Part shown: piece after piece, positions 15,120-24,168 of the stretch
Position numbering within the stretch: position 1 is the stretch's first letter
How the letters are laid out: each line of letters begins with the position of its first letter
Source: Kushneria sinocarnis
GTDB taxonomy: Bacteria; Pseudomonadota; Gammaproteobacteria; Pseudomonadales; Halomonadaceae
Direction: 5' to 3'
NCBI RefSeq assembly: GCF_003633775.1
Contig: NZ_RBIN01000004.1
Span: 1 to 64,000 of the forward strand
Length of the DNA: 64,000 nt
Program-made: the position numbers and the translations under genes
Notes under the pieces: generated by a model
Seen by the model: the letters and a program-made list of their open reading frames with translations, nothing else
Told to the model about the DNA's origin: nothing
Database searches by the model: none

Positions 15120-17225
15120 TCAGTTATCTTCCCGGCCCAGCGCCGGGCGGATTTCCGGCTCGGGGCTTTCGGCACTCAGGTTGGCGTAGCGCCTGAGGGT
15201 GATCACCAGCCGCTCGTTGAGCCCTTCCAGCAGATCGATCTGATCGCTGTCCAGCCGGCCCGAACCGCGCAATGCACTCACCAGCTGTGCTCCGTCGCGC
15301 TCGAAGGTCTCGTCGTACTCTCCCCACGCACTGTGCTCGTAGGCCCGCGCCAGGGTGTACTGCCAGCGCCGCAGCGTCGCGCGTACCCGGGGCGTGTCAT
15401 CATTGGTACTGATGCGCCGGTTCATGCGCAGGATCAAATGGCCGAGATTGAGCCCGCTCAGGCCCATGTCGAGCAGGTAGCGCTCATCCTCGGGCAGCGC
15501 GCTGTCGTGCCCCGACAGGCGCTGGATGCGCTCGATCATGCGCCCGTTGAACCAGTCGGCGGTGCTCTCGCGGGAGTGCTTCTGCGAATGCTCCCAGAGA
15601 TGCAGCAGGTCATCGGTGATCGCGCCAATGGCCCGCCGGCGCATCACCAGCGGCCCCGGGCCGGGAAAGAGCCGGAACACGGTCCACAGGATGATCAGAC
15701 CGAGAATCACGGCCACGGCCCGATTGAAGAAGCTGACCACGCTGAAGGTCATGTCATTGCTGGGCTGCACCGTGATCACGAACAGAATGCTGAACCCCAG
15801 CGCATAGGGCAGCGTGACGAAATTGGCAATGCCCATCAGCCCGAAGAACAGCGGTACGCCGAAAATCAGCGCCAGCATTTCGTAAAAGCCGGTGGACTGC
15901 GCCAGAAAGACATAGCCGAACACCAGCGCCGCCACCAGCCCCAGCACGCCCCCCTTGAGAACGTTGCGAATCATGACGGTAGGATTGGGAAAGCGGTTGA
16001 ACATGATGCCGAAGATCACCGGCAGGATCATCATCAGTACCGCCGAGTTCCACTGGGTGCCGACATAGATCACCGCACCGATGATGAACAGCACACCGGC
16101 CCGCAGCGCGGTATTCATCGCCTGCAGATAGTCGCGATGATGGGCAAAGCGCCGCGCGCGCAGGCGCATGGTGGAGGTATGGCGGATGGCACCACGGGCC
16201 TGCACCATGACATGCGCGCAGTTGAGCAGCTCATGCAGCGCCTGCCCGAGCCGGCGCTGCAGATGCGACCCCGAGCTTGCGCTGGTCAGATCGGCATCCT
16301 GCACCCGCCGGCGCAGGGCATTGAGCACCCGGCGGCGCTCCTCGGTATTCTCCAGCGAACGCAGGCGCGAGAAGGTGCGCCGGATATCCTCCAGCACCGC
16401 CTTCATGGAATCGGTCATCAGCTCGGAATGATTGCGCACCAGCCGTCCGGACACCTGCATCTCGGAGAGCAGGGTCAGCGTGCGCTGGGCCAGCAGCTGC
16501 GCCGCCCGGGCACGCCCGGGACCTTCCGGCCCTTCGTAGATGATGGCACTGCTGTCGGTATTGAGGGTGACCGCCGCCTGCAGCGCTTCTACCGTCATGC
16601 CCTGCGCGCGGCCCAGCGAAACCTCCGGATCGAGCTCCGCCTCCAGGGCAGCAAAGGCCTTGTCGATGACCTGACTGGCATGGCCGTTGACGACTTCGCG
16701 CACCCGCACCGGCCAGACCAGCATGCTGACCAGGGTTGCGCAGGTGGCCCCCAGCCCGATTTCGCTCATGCGCGCCACGGCGGTCTGGAAGACCCCATAG
16801 CTGGAGTTGTTGCTGATCATCGGGATCAGCACGATCAGTGCCGCCGTGGCCGCGCCGATGGCAAAACCGTAGGTGAGATTGTTGTTGCGGGTCAGGGTGG
16901 AGACCGCTGCATTCAGACAGATCCAGATCATCAGAAACATCAGCCCCAGGCCGGGCAGCTGCATGAACTGCGCCATGATGATGATGCCCACGGCACCCCC
17001 GATCAGGGTGCCGCCGATCTGGCAGATGCCCTTCTCGATCACCAGTCCGCTCTGGGGCCGGATCTGCAGAAATACCGCGGAGATGACCGCCCAGTAGGGG
17101 CGATCCAGACTCATCAGCATGGCCAGATAGAGCGCCAGCGACATCGCCAGCACTCCCTTGAAGGCAAACCGCAGGGTGTTGATGTCCGGCGTGAGATAGA
17201 CGCCGAGCTTGGGTCCCAGCTTCAT
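15120..17225 (-). CDS. aaeB: FUSC/AaeB-type aromatic acid efflux protein
   Basis: Encodes 701 aa with two clusters of about five or six transmembrane helices. The first is roughly residues 20-175 (LRFAFKGVLAMSLALYLAML) and the second about 370-520 (AGVLFIIGAVIYVGTQWNS). A cytosolic helical region follows each cluster, the fusaric acid resistance/AaeB layout. Works with a HlyD-type periplasmic adaptor to export aromatic carboxylic acids. Its start overlaps the stop of the adaptor gene by 4 bases. Substrate inferred only from the gene order. Confidence 0.8.
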   Translation of the reverse strand: MKLGPKLGVYLTPDINTLRFAFKGVLAMSLALYLAMLMSLDRPYWAVISAVFLQIRPQSGLVIEKGICQIGGTLIGGAVGIIIMAQFMQLPGLGLMFLMIWICLNAAVSTLTRNNNLTYGFAIGAATAALIVLIPMISNNSSYGVFQTAVARMSEIGLGATCATLVSMLVWPVRVREVVNGHASQVIDKAFAALEAELDPEVSLGRAQGMTVEALQAAVTLNTDSSAIIYEGPEGPGRARAAQLLAQRTLTLLSEMQVSGRLVRNHSELMTDSMKAVLEDIRRTFSRLRSLENTEERRRVLNALRRRVQDADLTSASSGSHLQRRLGQALHELLNCAHVMVQARGAIRHTSTMRLRARRFAHHRDYLQAMNTALRAGVLFIIGAVIYVGTQWNSAVLMMILPVIFGIMFNRFPNPTVMIRNVLKGGVLGLVAALVFGYVFLAQSTGFYEMLALIFGVPLFFGLMGIANFVTLPYALGFSILFVITVQPSNDMTFSVVSFFNRAVAVILGLIILWTVFRLFPGPGPLVMRRRAIGAITDDLLHLWEHSQKHSRESTADWFNGRMIERIQRLSGHDSALPEDERYLLDMGLSGLNLGHLILRMNRRISTNDDTPRVRATLRRWQYTLARAYEHSAWGEYDETFERDGAQLVSALRGSGRLDSDQIDLLEGLNERLVITLRRYANLSAESPEPEIRPALGREDN

Positions 17226-18205
17226 TGCGACTGCCCGGGCGGCGCGCTGCCGGCGCCGGTTGCTCCCTCGATGCGCGGTGCAGCGCCCTGCTCGCTGCTG
17301 TTGTGCTGGATGGCCTCGGGGGGCGTATCCCGGTTGCTGTCATCACGATCTTCCGGCGCGATCCTGACCGTCGCCGTCATGCCGGCACTGAGATAGACCC
17401 CATCGGGGATATGATCGATCACGATATCGACCGGGATGCGCTGGGAGAGGCGCACCCAGGTAAAGGTCTGCTGCACCTGGGGCAGCAGCTGGTTGTTGCC
17501 GGTGGTATTGGTATTGGCGATGCCTCGACCGATGCTCGCCACATGCCCGGTCAGCTCCTTCGCCCCGCTCATCAGATGAATCGAGGCCCGGTCGCCGACA
17601 TCGATCGGGGGCAGCTTGGTTTCGGCAAAATAGGCCGTGACATAGAATGAGCCGGCCCGGATCAGCGACATCTGCGCATTCCCCTGGCTGACGTAATTGC
17701 CCTCGCGCAGGTTCAGGTTGACGACGGTGCCATCGGTCGGTGCCCGGATCACCGTGCGCTCCAGGTCGATCTGCGCGCTCTCGAGCTGCGCCTGCGCCTG
17801 CTCATAGCTGGCTTTCGCGCTCTGGGCGTTGAGCTGGGCCGTATCGAGACTTTCACTGCTGATGGCATTGCTCGAAAGCCCCCGGCGGCGCTGGTAGTCA
17901 TGCGCCTGCAGCCGGTACTCCGCCTGACGCTGTGACACGGTCGCCTTCGCCTGGTCGAGGGCCGCCTGGTAGCGGCGATCGTTGATGCGAAACAGCACAT
18001 CGCCCTTGTGAACATCCTGGCCATCCTGAATATCCATCTGCGATACCCAGCCGGAGACATCCGGGGCGATGGTGATGACATCCGCCCGGACGCGAGCATC
18101 GCGGGTCCAGGGCGTGTACATGTAGTAGTGCCAGAGCCAGAGTCCGAGTGCAGTGGCCAGCGCCACCATGACGAGAGTAATCAATACTTTCAGGAAGGTA
18201 CGCAT
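17222..18205 (-). CDS. aaeA: HlyD-family membrane fusion protein (AaeA type)
   Basis: Encodes 327 aa. One N-terminal transmembrane anchor (LKVLITLVMVALATALGLWL), then a biotinyl-lipoyl-like half (RADVITIAPDVSGWVSQMDI), an alpha-helical hairpin (about residues 75-145), the second lipoyl half (TVIRAPTDGTVVNLNLREGN) and a beta-barrel. It couples the AaeB-type pump to the outer membrane side. The C-terminal 40 residues are Asp/Gln/Ala/Gly-rich and disordered. Middle gene of a three-gene operon. Confidence 0.88.
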   Translation of the reverse strand: MRTFLKVLITLVMVALATALGLWLWHYYMYTPWTRDARVRADVITIAPDVSGWVSQMDIQDGQDVHKGDVLFRINDRRYQAALDQAKATVSQRQAEYRLQAHDYQRRRGLSSNAISSESLDTAQLNAQSAKASYEQAQAQLESAQIDLERTVIRAPTDGTVVNLNLREGNYVSQGNAQMSLIRAGSFYVTAYFAETKLPPIDVGDRASIHLMSGAKELTGHVASIGRGIANTNTTGNNQLLPQVQQTFTWVRLSQRIPVDIVIDHIPDGVYLSAGMTATVRIAPEDRDDSNRDTPPEAIQHNSSEQGAAPRIEGATGAGSAPPGQSQ

Positions 18206-18218
18206 CCGGATTCCGTGT

Positions 18219-18425
18219 TTAGTCCATCGAAGTCAGCACGTAGGTCACGACTGCCAGTACGCAGACGAACAGCGATACATCAAACCAGGCTTCCTGCCAG
18301 ACAAGGCGTGACAGCACGCTCTTGTGGATCAGGGTCCGCAGCAGGGTAGCGACAACCAGGCTGATCAGCACGAAGATCAGCATGGGACTGTAGAAGATGC
18401 CCCCCAGGGCCATTTCATGCAGCAT
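18219..18425 (-). CDS. aaeX: DUF1656 small membrane protein (AaeX type)
   Basis: Encodes 68 aa with two transmembrane helices (SPMLIFVLISLVVATLLRTL and SLFVCVLAVVTYVL). It begins MLHEMALGGIFYSP, typical of DUF1656. It lies 13 bp upstream of the HlyD-type gene, the known first position in aaeXAB operons. An AGGAG (GAAGGAGCC) precedes the ATG. Role is presumed assembly or function of the efflux pump. Confidence 0.8.
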   Translation of the reverse strand: MLHEMALGGIFYSPMLIFVLISLVVATLLRTLIHKSVLSRLVWQEAWFDVSLFVCVLAVVTYVLTSMD

Positions 18426-18618
18426 GACGAGGCTCCTTCTGTCATCCCGGACAGGCCGGCAGGTGATCGGACACTTCAGGCAGGAACGGGTTCAGCGCGG
18501 GGCATGGTGGTCTGCCAACGGGCAATTCTATCCAGGTTGGCAGGCTGTTGCGAAACCGGTGTCGAGTGATGCCGAAAAACCGACCGGCCGCTACCGGGTC
18601 ACCCCGAGGGCACAACGT

Positions 18619-18648
18619 AAAAAGCCGGCCCGCAATGGGCCGGCTTTC
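18619..18648 (-). terminator. Intrinsic terminator of the porin gene
   Basis: AAAGCCGGCCC and GGGCCGGCTTT form a perfect 11-bp stem with a 5-base loop. On the minus strand it is followed by a run of five Ts, 30 bp after the porin stop. Confidence 0.85.
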
Positions 18649-18678
18649 TCTGGCTTGCTTCAGCCGAGCGGGGTCTGC

Positions 18679-19875
18679 TCAGAAGCTGTAGACCACGCCG
18701 GTAGCCACACCGGTGCCATTGTCTTCTTCGCGATCGTAGCTAGCACCCTCCAGATAGACGTACATCTGGGCGCTCAGGTTATAGGTACCACCCAGCACGA
18801 CCTCGTTGTAGCTCTTATCGTTGGTATTATCCGTGTCAAAACCTTCCGGATCGACCAGACGAACAGCATTGGCTTCAGCATCAACGTACTGATAGGAGCC
18901 GTAGAGATCGCCGTTGCCATAGCCCCAGCGGGCGCCCAGCGCGTAGCGGTCGACGTCGGCATTGCTCGACCAGTCAGCATCCAGCTTCTCATACTTGAGG
19001 GCCACGCGCAGGGTGTCCCACTGGTAGCTGGCGTTCATGCCATAGACGCTGCCGAAGTCTTGCTTGTTGTCATAGTTACCAACGTTGACGGTAGTAGTAT
19101 TACCGAATGCATCTGTATTGGTAACTGTAGTAGTGCCTGCAAAATCCTGATAAGCAAAGTTATCCAGATCGTCATACACAGCAGCCAGAGTCAGGCCACC
19201 AGTTGTGTAGCGCACACCACCGAACGGGGAGGCCTTGCCATCGCGACCGACGAAGCGGCCCTGATCTTCGGGAATATTATCATTATAAGCGTAATCATCC
19301 AGTTCGTCGTCGTCACCGTAGTAGTTGAAACCAACGGCAAACTGCAGACCCGCCATGATCGGCGAGGTGTAGGTAATCTTGTTGCCTTCGTGCTTCTGAC
19401 TGGAAATGTCCGACTGGGCTTCGGTGTTGTCGAAGTATTCGTTGTTGGAGATCGGATCGTCGATCCAGTCATCCATCAGCGGGTCCCAGGAACCGATGCG
19501 CAGGTCACCGAACTCGCCGGTCAGCCCCAGGTACGCCTGGTCACCCTTGGAAAGTCCCGAGCCATCCGAGTTATTATCCAGAGAGTCGTAGTAGCCCTTC
19601 TGCTCGTCGGCGTTGAATTCGAACTCGGCGCGGAAATAGCCGGTCAGGTTCGGATTGATGATGTGCTCGCCACGGAACCCGATGGTGGAACCGTTGTCGA
19701 AGAGTTCATCCTGATAATTACCGTCTTCGTCCTGCACATTCTTCCAGCTGATCTGGAGGTTGCCGTAGACGTCGAGCTTGGAGCCGTCCTGGTTATAGAC
19801 AGTAGCGGCCTGGGCACCGGTGGCCAGAGTTCCCACAACACCGGCGATTGCAGTCGCGAGGAGCGTCTTTTTCAT
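18679..19875 (-). CDS. Gram-negative general porin (OmpC/OmpF-like)
   Basis: Encodes 398 aa. Signal peptide MKKTLLATAIAGVVGTLATG with cleavage after AQA, a mature N-terminus ATVYNQDGSKLDVYGNLQIS, alternating beta strands and a C-terminal aromatic ending VVYSF, the outer-membrane insertion signal. The sequence is strongly acidic. It forms trimeric channels for small hydrophilic solutes. Codon usage includes more A/T-ending codons than neighbouring genes, which may reflect high expression or different ancestry. AAGGAA lies upstream of the start; it has its own promoter and terminator. Confidence 0.9.
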   Translation of the reverse strand: MKKTLLATAIAGVVGTLATGAQAATVYNQDGSKLDVYGNLQISWKNVQDEDGNYQDELFDNGSTIGFRGEHIINPNLTGYFRAEFEFNADEQKGYYDSLDNNSDGSGLSKGDQAYLGLTGEFGDLRIGSWDPLMDDWIDDPISNNEYFDNTEAQSDISSQKHEGNKITYTSPIMAGLQFAVGFNYYGDDDELDDYAYNDNIPEDQGRFVGRDGKASPFGGVRYTTGGLTLAAVYDDLDNFAYQDFAGTTTVTNTDAFGNTTTVNVGNYDNKQDFGSVYGMNASYQWDTLRVALKYEKLDADWSSNADVDRYALGARWGYGNGDLYGSYQYVDAEANAVRLVDPEGFDTDNTNDKSYNEVVLGGTYNLSAQMYVYLEGASYDREEDNGTGVATGVVYSF

Positions 19876-19983
19876 CGTGATGGTTCCTTGACTAGCTTAC
19901 TGTTCGATTATTGTCTGCCTGGGCAGAAAGCTCGCCGCCTAAGGCGTTGAGCATGGTTATTGTCTGTATGCTCGCCCGAGCAC

Positions 19984-20013
19984 CTTATACCGGGCTTTTT
20001 GAGAACGCAACAA
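19984..20013 (-). promoter_or_regulatory. Predicted porin promoter
   Basis: On the minus strand TTGTTG (20013-20008) and TATAAG (19989-19984) are 18 bp apart. The predicted start is about 100 nt upstream of the porin ATG. The 328-bp gap (19876-20203) is A/T-rich with an A9 tract at 20012-20020 and is otherwise free of genes. Confidence 0.45.
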
Positions 20014-20145
20014 AAAAAAACACTGTTTTCGTTCCGGGTGCCATCGTTCTGCAGGGCGCCATGATCAGGGTTTCATGTGCCATTTCAATGACACTTTGGT
20101 GTCTTCTACCAAGGGATAATGCCGCCCTGAATCAGGCGTTTTGTT

Positions 20146-20176
20146 CACTGTCTGCAATTTCTCATTGCAGACAGTG
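20146..20176. terminator. 13-bp perfect hairpin between porin promoter and proQ-like gene
   Basis: CACTGTCTGCAAT pairs with ATTGCAGACAGTG around TTCTC, a perfect 13-bp stem located 27 bp past the stop of the minus-strand ProQ-domain gene. There is no strong T-run on either side, so it may be a terminator, an RNA 3'-end stabiliser or a binding site. Confidence 0.5.
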
Positions 20177-20203
20177 AGTCAACTTCGCCGGAAGGCAGGG
20201 CCG

Positions 20204-20977
20204 CTACTGATGACCATGGCGGGAGGCCAGCGCCGAGAGCTTGCTGGCCATGCGTTTCGACTGCGCCTGCTGCTCACGCTCACGCTGTTTCTGCTGCAGT
20301 GAAGTCAGCTGCTCGGCGGCATGGTGGGCATCCTGCTCACTGACTTCACCTGCCTCACCGCCATCCAGATCGACGCGCACATTGCCGTGGCGTACCGACT
20401 TGAGATAGCGCGGCAGATTGACGTAACCGGCCAGCGCCCGTCGGATCAGCTTTTCCGGCCAGGGCTCGCGTTCGGCCAGGTCGTGATGGATGCCGATCTT
20501 CAAAGGTCGGGTGTGGCCCCTGAAAAAGGCGTTCGGATAGCGCTGATACCACTGCTTCAGCAGGGCCTGGGGGGAAGGGGGTTGTGATGCGGGCTGTTCG
20601 GCCTCGCTGGCGCCATGAGAAGGCGACGACTCGACTGCGGTGCTTGCCTGCTGCCCGGTCGACGGCGACGGTGCCTCGTCGGCGGGCTCGTCCGCCGTGG
20701 CCATGTGTTCGGTCGAAACGCTGTCACGCTCCGGCGCGGCGTTCCCGGGCGATTCGCCGGCAGCCGCGGCAGCCTGCGTGTCATGCAGGCTGGAGGGGCC
20801 GTCGGCAGATGCCCCACCACCTGCGGCATCCAGGATATGACCGAGGCGCTGCTCGAGCGCCTGATTGCGAACTTCCAGCTCATGAATACGCTGATGTGCC
20901 GATTCCAGCTGCGAGCGTGCCTGCGAGGCCTGCTGTTCCAGCGCGTCCAGCAGCTCACCGAGACGATGGGTCGTCAC
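20204..20977 (-). CDS. ProQ/FinO-domain RNA-binding protein
   Basis: Encodes 257 aa. Residues about 5-50 form a coiled coil (LGELLDALEQQASQARSQLE). Residues about 55-135 are a disordered Ala/Ser/Glu/Pro-rich linker. Residues about 138-210 are the ProQ/FinO domain (WYQRYPNAFFRGHTRPLKIG, then GIHHDL and YLKSVRHGNVRVDLDG). A basic tail follows. The family binds structured sRNAs and mRNA 3' ends. The GTG at 20977 (GGGAG upstream) is chosen; any start further up overlaps folA. The coiled-coil plus linker before the domain is unlike E. coli ProQ, where the ProQ domain is N-terminal. Confidence 0.85.
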   Translation of the reverse strand: MTTHRLGELLDALEQQASQARSQLESAHQRIHELEVRNQALEQRLGHILDAAGGGASADGPSSLHDTQAAAAAGESPGNAAPERDSVSTEHMATADEPADEAPSPSTGQQASTAVESSPSHGASEAEQPASQPPSPQALLKQWYQRYPNAFFRGHTRPLKIGIHHDLAEREPWPEKLIRRALAGYVNLPRYLKSVRHGNVRVDLDGGEAGEVSEQDAHHAAEQLTSLQQKQREREQQAQSKRMASKLSALASRHGHQ

Positions 20978-21059
20978 TACGCTGTTCTCCCTGCTGCCCT
21001 GTTCAATCGGAGCCGACTCGTCATGCACGCCCTCGGCGCCATGACGGCGTGATGATGGG

Positions 21060-21581
21060 TCATGCCTGTTCACGGCGCTCGTAGCGCACGAAGTCGTAAT
21101 GCGGCCTGTCGGGCGCCTCTTCGCCGGGGTGACGCTCGACCTCCTGCCAGCCCTCGTCCAGCGGCGGAAAGAAGGTATCCCCGTCGATCTCCGCATCCAC
21201 TTCGGTCAGATACAGCCGCTGCGCCAGCGGCATGGCCCGGGTATAGATCTCCCCACCCCCGATGACCATGATCTCCTCGCACGCATCCAGCATCGCCTGA
21301 TGATCGGCCATGTCGAGCGCGCTCTCCAGATCATGACAGACCCGCACGCCCTCGTGATGAAAGTCCGGATTGCGGGTCACCACGATGTTGAGCCGATTGG
21401 GCAGCGGGCGACCGATCGATTCAAAGGTCGCCCGCCCCATCACCAGCGGCTTGTCCCGGGTGACTGCCTTGAAGAACCTCAGGTCCTCGGGCAGATACCA
21501 GGGCAGTTTGCCCTGCGCGCCGATGACCCGGTTGCGCGACAGCGCGGCAATCATGGCCACCGGCACGACCAGCTCGTTCAT
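21060..21581 (-). CDS. folA: Dihydrofolate reductase
   Basis: Encodes 173 aa. Reduces dihydrofolate to tetrahydrofolate with NADPH. Recognisable: [20 protein letters not shown] with the active-site W and the following [11 protein letters not shown] acid residue, [18 protein letters not shown], and [16 protein letters not shown]. Its start overlaps the thyA stop by 4 bases, so the two are translationally coupled, which makes sense because ThyA produces the dihydrofolate that FolA recycles. Confidence 0.97.
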   Translation of the reverse strand: MNELVVPVAMIAALSRNRVIGAQGKLPWYLPEDLRFFKAVTRDKPLVMGRATFESIGRPLPNRLNIVVTRNPDFHHEGVRVCHDLESALDMADHQAMLDACEEIMVIGGGEIYTRAMPLAQRLYLTEVDAEIDGDTFFPPLDEGWQEVERHPGEEAPDRPHYDFVRYERREQA

Positions 21582-22372
21582 ACGGCCACCTGCGCCCTGA
21601 TGTGAGGATGCGGCTCATAGCCCTCGATCGCAATATCCTCGTAGCGGAAGGCGAACAGGTCACGCACCTCGGGGTTGAGTTTCAGCCGGGGCAGCGGCTG
21701 TGGTGTCCGCGACAGCTGCAGCTCGGCCTGCTCGAGATGATTGAGGTAGAGATGCGCATCACCGAAGGTATGAATGAACTCGCCCGGCGCCAGATCGCAG
21801 ACCTGCGCCACTATGTGCGTCAACAGTGCGTAGCTTGCGATGTTGAACGGCACGCCGAGAAAGATATCGGCACTGCGCTGGTAGAGCTGGCAGGAGAGCC
21901 GGCCATCGGCCACGTAGAACTGGAACAGGGCATGACACGGCGGCAGCGCCATCTCGTCCACCAGCGCCGGGTTCCACGCCGACACGATCAGACGGCGGGA
22001 GTCCGGGTTGCGACGGATCTGTTCGATGACATTGGCGATCTGATCCACGCTGCCACCGTCCGGGCGCGGCCAGCTGCGCCACTGGTAGCCGTAGACCGGG
22101 CCCAGCTCGCCGTTCTCGTCGGCCCAGGCGTCCCAGATGCGAACGCCGTGCTCCTTCAGGTAGGCGATGTTGGTCTCCCCCTGCAGGAACCACAGCAGTT
22201 CATGAATGATCGAGCGCAGATGCAGCTTCTTGGTAGTGACCAGCGGAAAGCCATCGGCGAGGTCGAAGCGCATCTGATGGCCGAAGACCGACAGGGTCCC
22301 CGTACCGGTGCGGTCGCTCTTGCGCGTGCCGTGATCGAGCACGCGCTGCATGAGATCCAGATAGGGCTGCAT
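21578..22372 (-). CDS. thyA: Thymidylate synthase
   Basis: Encodes 264 aa, the exact E. coli-type length. Converts dUMP and methylenetetrahydrofolate to dTMP. The catalytic Cys lies in [12 protein letters not shown], followed by [20 protein letters not shown] with the dUMP-binding Arg/Asp/Asn. It starts [15 protein letters not shown], 3 bp after the lgt stop, so coupling is likely. Confidence 0.98.
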   Translation of the reverse strand: MQPYLDLMQRVLDHGTRKSDRTGTGTLSVFGHQMRFDLADGFPLVTTKKLHLRSIIHELLWFLQGETNIAYLKEHGVRIWDAWADENGELGPVYGYQWRSWPRPDGGSVDQIANVIEQIRRNPDSRRLIVSAWNPALVDEMALPPCHALFQFYVADGRLSCQLYQRSADIFLGVPFNIASYALLTHIVAQVCDLAPGEFIHTFGDAHLYLNHLEQAELQLSRTPQPLPRLKLNPEVRDLFAFRYEDIAIEGYEPHPHIRAQVAV

Positions 22373-22375
22373 GAA

Positions 22376-23203
22376 TCAGACTTCTTGCGCTTGGGGTGAA
22401 GAATCGGCACCGGTGCGTGACCAGTCGGGCGTCCGGCGGCGCGACCAGACCATCAGGGCGATGCCGGCCAGGATCATGGGAATGCACAGCAGCTGTCCCA
22501 TGGTCATCCAGTCAAAGGCGATGAAGCCCAGCTGGGGATCAGGGCGGCGTACGAACTCCACCGAGAACCGGAAGAGGCCGTACAGCACCAGAAAAAGCCC
22601 CGAGATCAGTCCGCGCCGCCGCGGCTGTCGTGATACCCACCAGAGTATGGCGAAGAGAATCACGCCTTCCAGCAGAAATTCGTAAAGCTCCGAGGGATGA
22701 CGCGGCTGCGAGCCGTACCGGGGATAGATCATCGCCCAGGGTACATCGGTCACCCTGCCCGGCAGCTCCTGATTGATGAAGTTGCCGAGCCGCCCGGCCC
22801 CGAGACCGATCGGCACCATGGGGGCGATGAAGTCGGTCAGCTGCAGGAAGGCCAGCCGATGGCGCCGGGCAAACAGCAGCGCCGCCATCAGGACCCCGAT
22901 CAGCCCGCCATGAAAGCTCATGCCGCCATCCCAGACCTGGAAGAGCCACAGCGGATTGTCGAGAAAGCGCTCCCAGCCGTAGAACAGCACGTATCCCAGG
23001 CGGCCGCCGAGGACCACCCCGAGCGCGCCGTAGAAGATCATGTCGCCGACCTGGTCGCGGTTCAGGCCCAGCCGGGCGGCACGGCAGCGCGCCAGCCACC
23101 AGGCCGAGACAAAACCGATGACATACATGATCCCGTACCAGTGAATCTGCAGCGGGCCGATCGCAAAGGCCACGGGGTCGAACTCCGGATAGTGCATGTA
23201 CAT
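22376..23203 (-). CDS. lgt: Prolipoprotein diacylglyceryl transferase
   Basis: Encodes 275 aa with about seven transmembrane helices. Transfers diacylglycerol from phosphatidylglycerol to the lipobox cysteine of prolipoproteins. Visible signatures: [19 protein letters not shown] at the N-terminus, MSFHGGLIG and the Lgt signature [17 protein letters not shown]. The ATG at 23203 gives [10 protein letters not shown], matching the family start; a GTG four codons upstream (23215) is possible. Same order (lgt-thyA-folA) as in Pseudomonas. Confidence 0.95.
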   Translation of the reverse strand: MYMHYPEFDPVAFAIGPLQIHWYGIMYVIGFVSAWWLARCRAARLGLNRDQVGDMIFYGALGVVLGGRLGYVLFYGWERFLDNPLWLFQVWDGGMSFHGGLIGVLMAALLFARRHRLAFLQLTDFIAPMVPIGLGAGRLGNFINQELPGRVTDVPWAMIYPRYGSQPRHPSELYEFLLEGVILFAILWWVSRQPRRRGLISGLFLVLYGLFRFSVEFVRRPDPQLGFIAFDWMTMGQLLCIPMILAGIALMVWSRRRTPDWSRTGADSSPQAQEV

Positions 23204-23240
23204 GCTTGATTCCACTCGGTTGACCGGGCTTGCCAGCGGG

Positions 23241-24029
23241 CTAGCCCAGCAGGAACTTGAAGGCCACCAGTACGATCAGGGCAGCGAAGATGCGCTTGAG
23301 CACCCGATTGGGCAGCGCGCTGGCCACCCGCGCCCCGAGTCGGGCGAAGGGAACGCTCAGAATGACGATACCCAGAAAGGCCGGCCAGTAGACATAACCG
23401 GTTGCCCACGGCGGCAGCCCCTCTGCCCCGCTGCCCACCCCCATGGCGGTCAGCGCACCGATCACGGCGATCGGGATGCCGGCGGCCGACGAGGTGCCCA
23501 CCGCCTGTTTCATCGGCACGCTGCGCCATTCGAGAAACGGCACCGAGAGCGTGCCGCCTCCGATGCCGAACAGCGCCGATACCGCACCGATCACGCCGCC
23601 TGCCGAAATCATCCCCGGCCGGCCCGGCAGCGGTCGGCGCCCGCCCGGCTGCAGATTGAACACCAGCTTGATGGCCATCAGCAGAAAGAAGATGCCCAGC
23701 AGCAGCGACATGGCGCCACCGGAAAGCGCGCCGCCGATGAAGACGCCGAGCACCGCCCCGGCGATCAGCCCCGGCAGCAGCGGTAGCAGACAGTCGCGGC
23801 GGACATTGCCCCGCTGATAGTGCGCCCGGGCCGAGGAGAGCGAGGTCAGCGCAATCGTGGCCAGCGAGGTGCCGATGGCCAGATGCAGGATGATCCCTTC
23901 GGGAAGCTGCTGGAGTCCGAAGGCAAAGGCCAGCAGCGGCACGATCACGACACCGCCCCCGATGCCGAACAGGCCCGCCATGAAACCGGCCAGCGCACCA
24001 ATGACTGGGTATAACAGGATGGACTCCAC
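23241..24029 (-). CDS. TauE/SafE-family membrane permease
   Basis: Encodes 262 aa with about eight transmembrane helices and the two family glycine motifs ([20 protein letters not shown] near residue 15 and [19 protein letters not shown] in the second half). Members export sulfite, sulfoacetate or other small organic anions. Located 37 bp upstream of lgt. This placement is conserved in Pseudomonas, but no substrate follows from it. Confidence 0.88.
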   Translation of the reverse strand: MESILLYPVIGALAGFMAGLFGIGGGVVIVPLLAFAFGLQQLPEGIILHLAIGTSLATIALTSLSSARAHYQRGNVRRDCLLPLLPGLIAGAVLGVFIGGALSGGAMSLLLGIFFLLMAIKLVFNLQPGGRRPLPGRPGMISAGGVIGAVSALFGIGGGTLSVPFLEWRSVPMKQAVGTSSAAGIPIAVIGALTAMGVGSGAEGLPPWATGYVYWPAFLGIVILSVPFARLGARVASALPNRVLKRIFAALIVLVAFKFLLG

Positions 24030-24168
24030 CCGACGCTCCTCTCTCCCGGGGCAAGGGGCGCCAGTTTAAAGGCAGCGCGCACGACTGTCATGCCACAGGA
24101 TGATGTGCCCCGTCACACCGCTTTCAGGGCTTCGAACGCGCGGACAGCCATGGCAGCGAAAAGCTTCC

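Noticed and set aside
15333-17396. 687-codon plus-strand open frame over the FUSC gene
   Set aside because: Antisense to a membrane protein; composition rich in His, Gln and Arg, typical of shadows.
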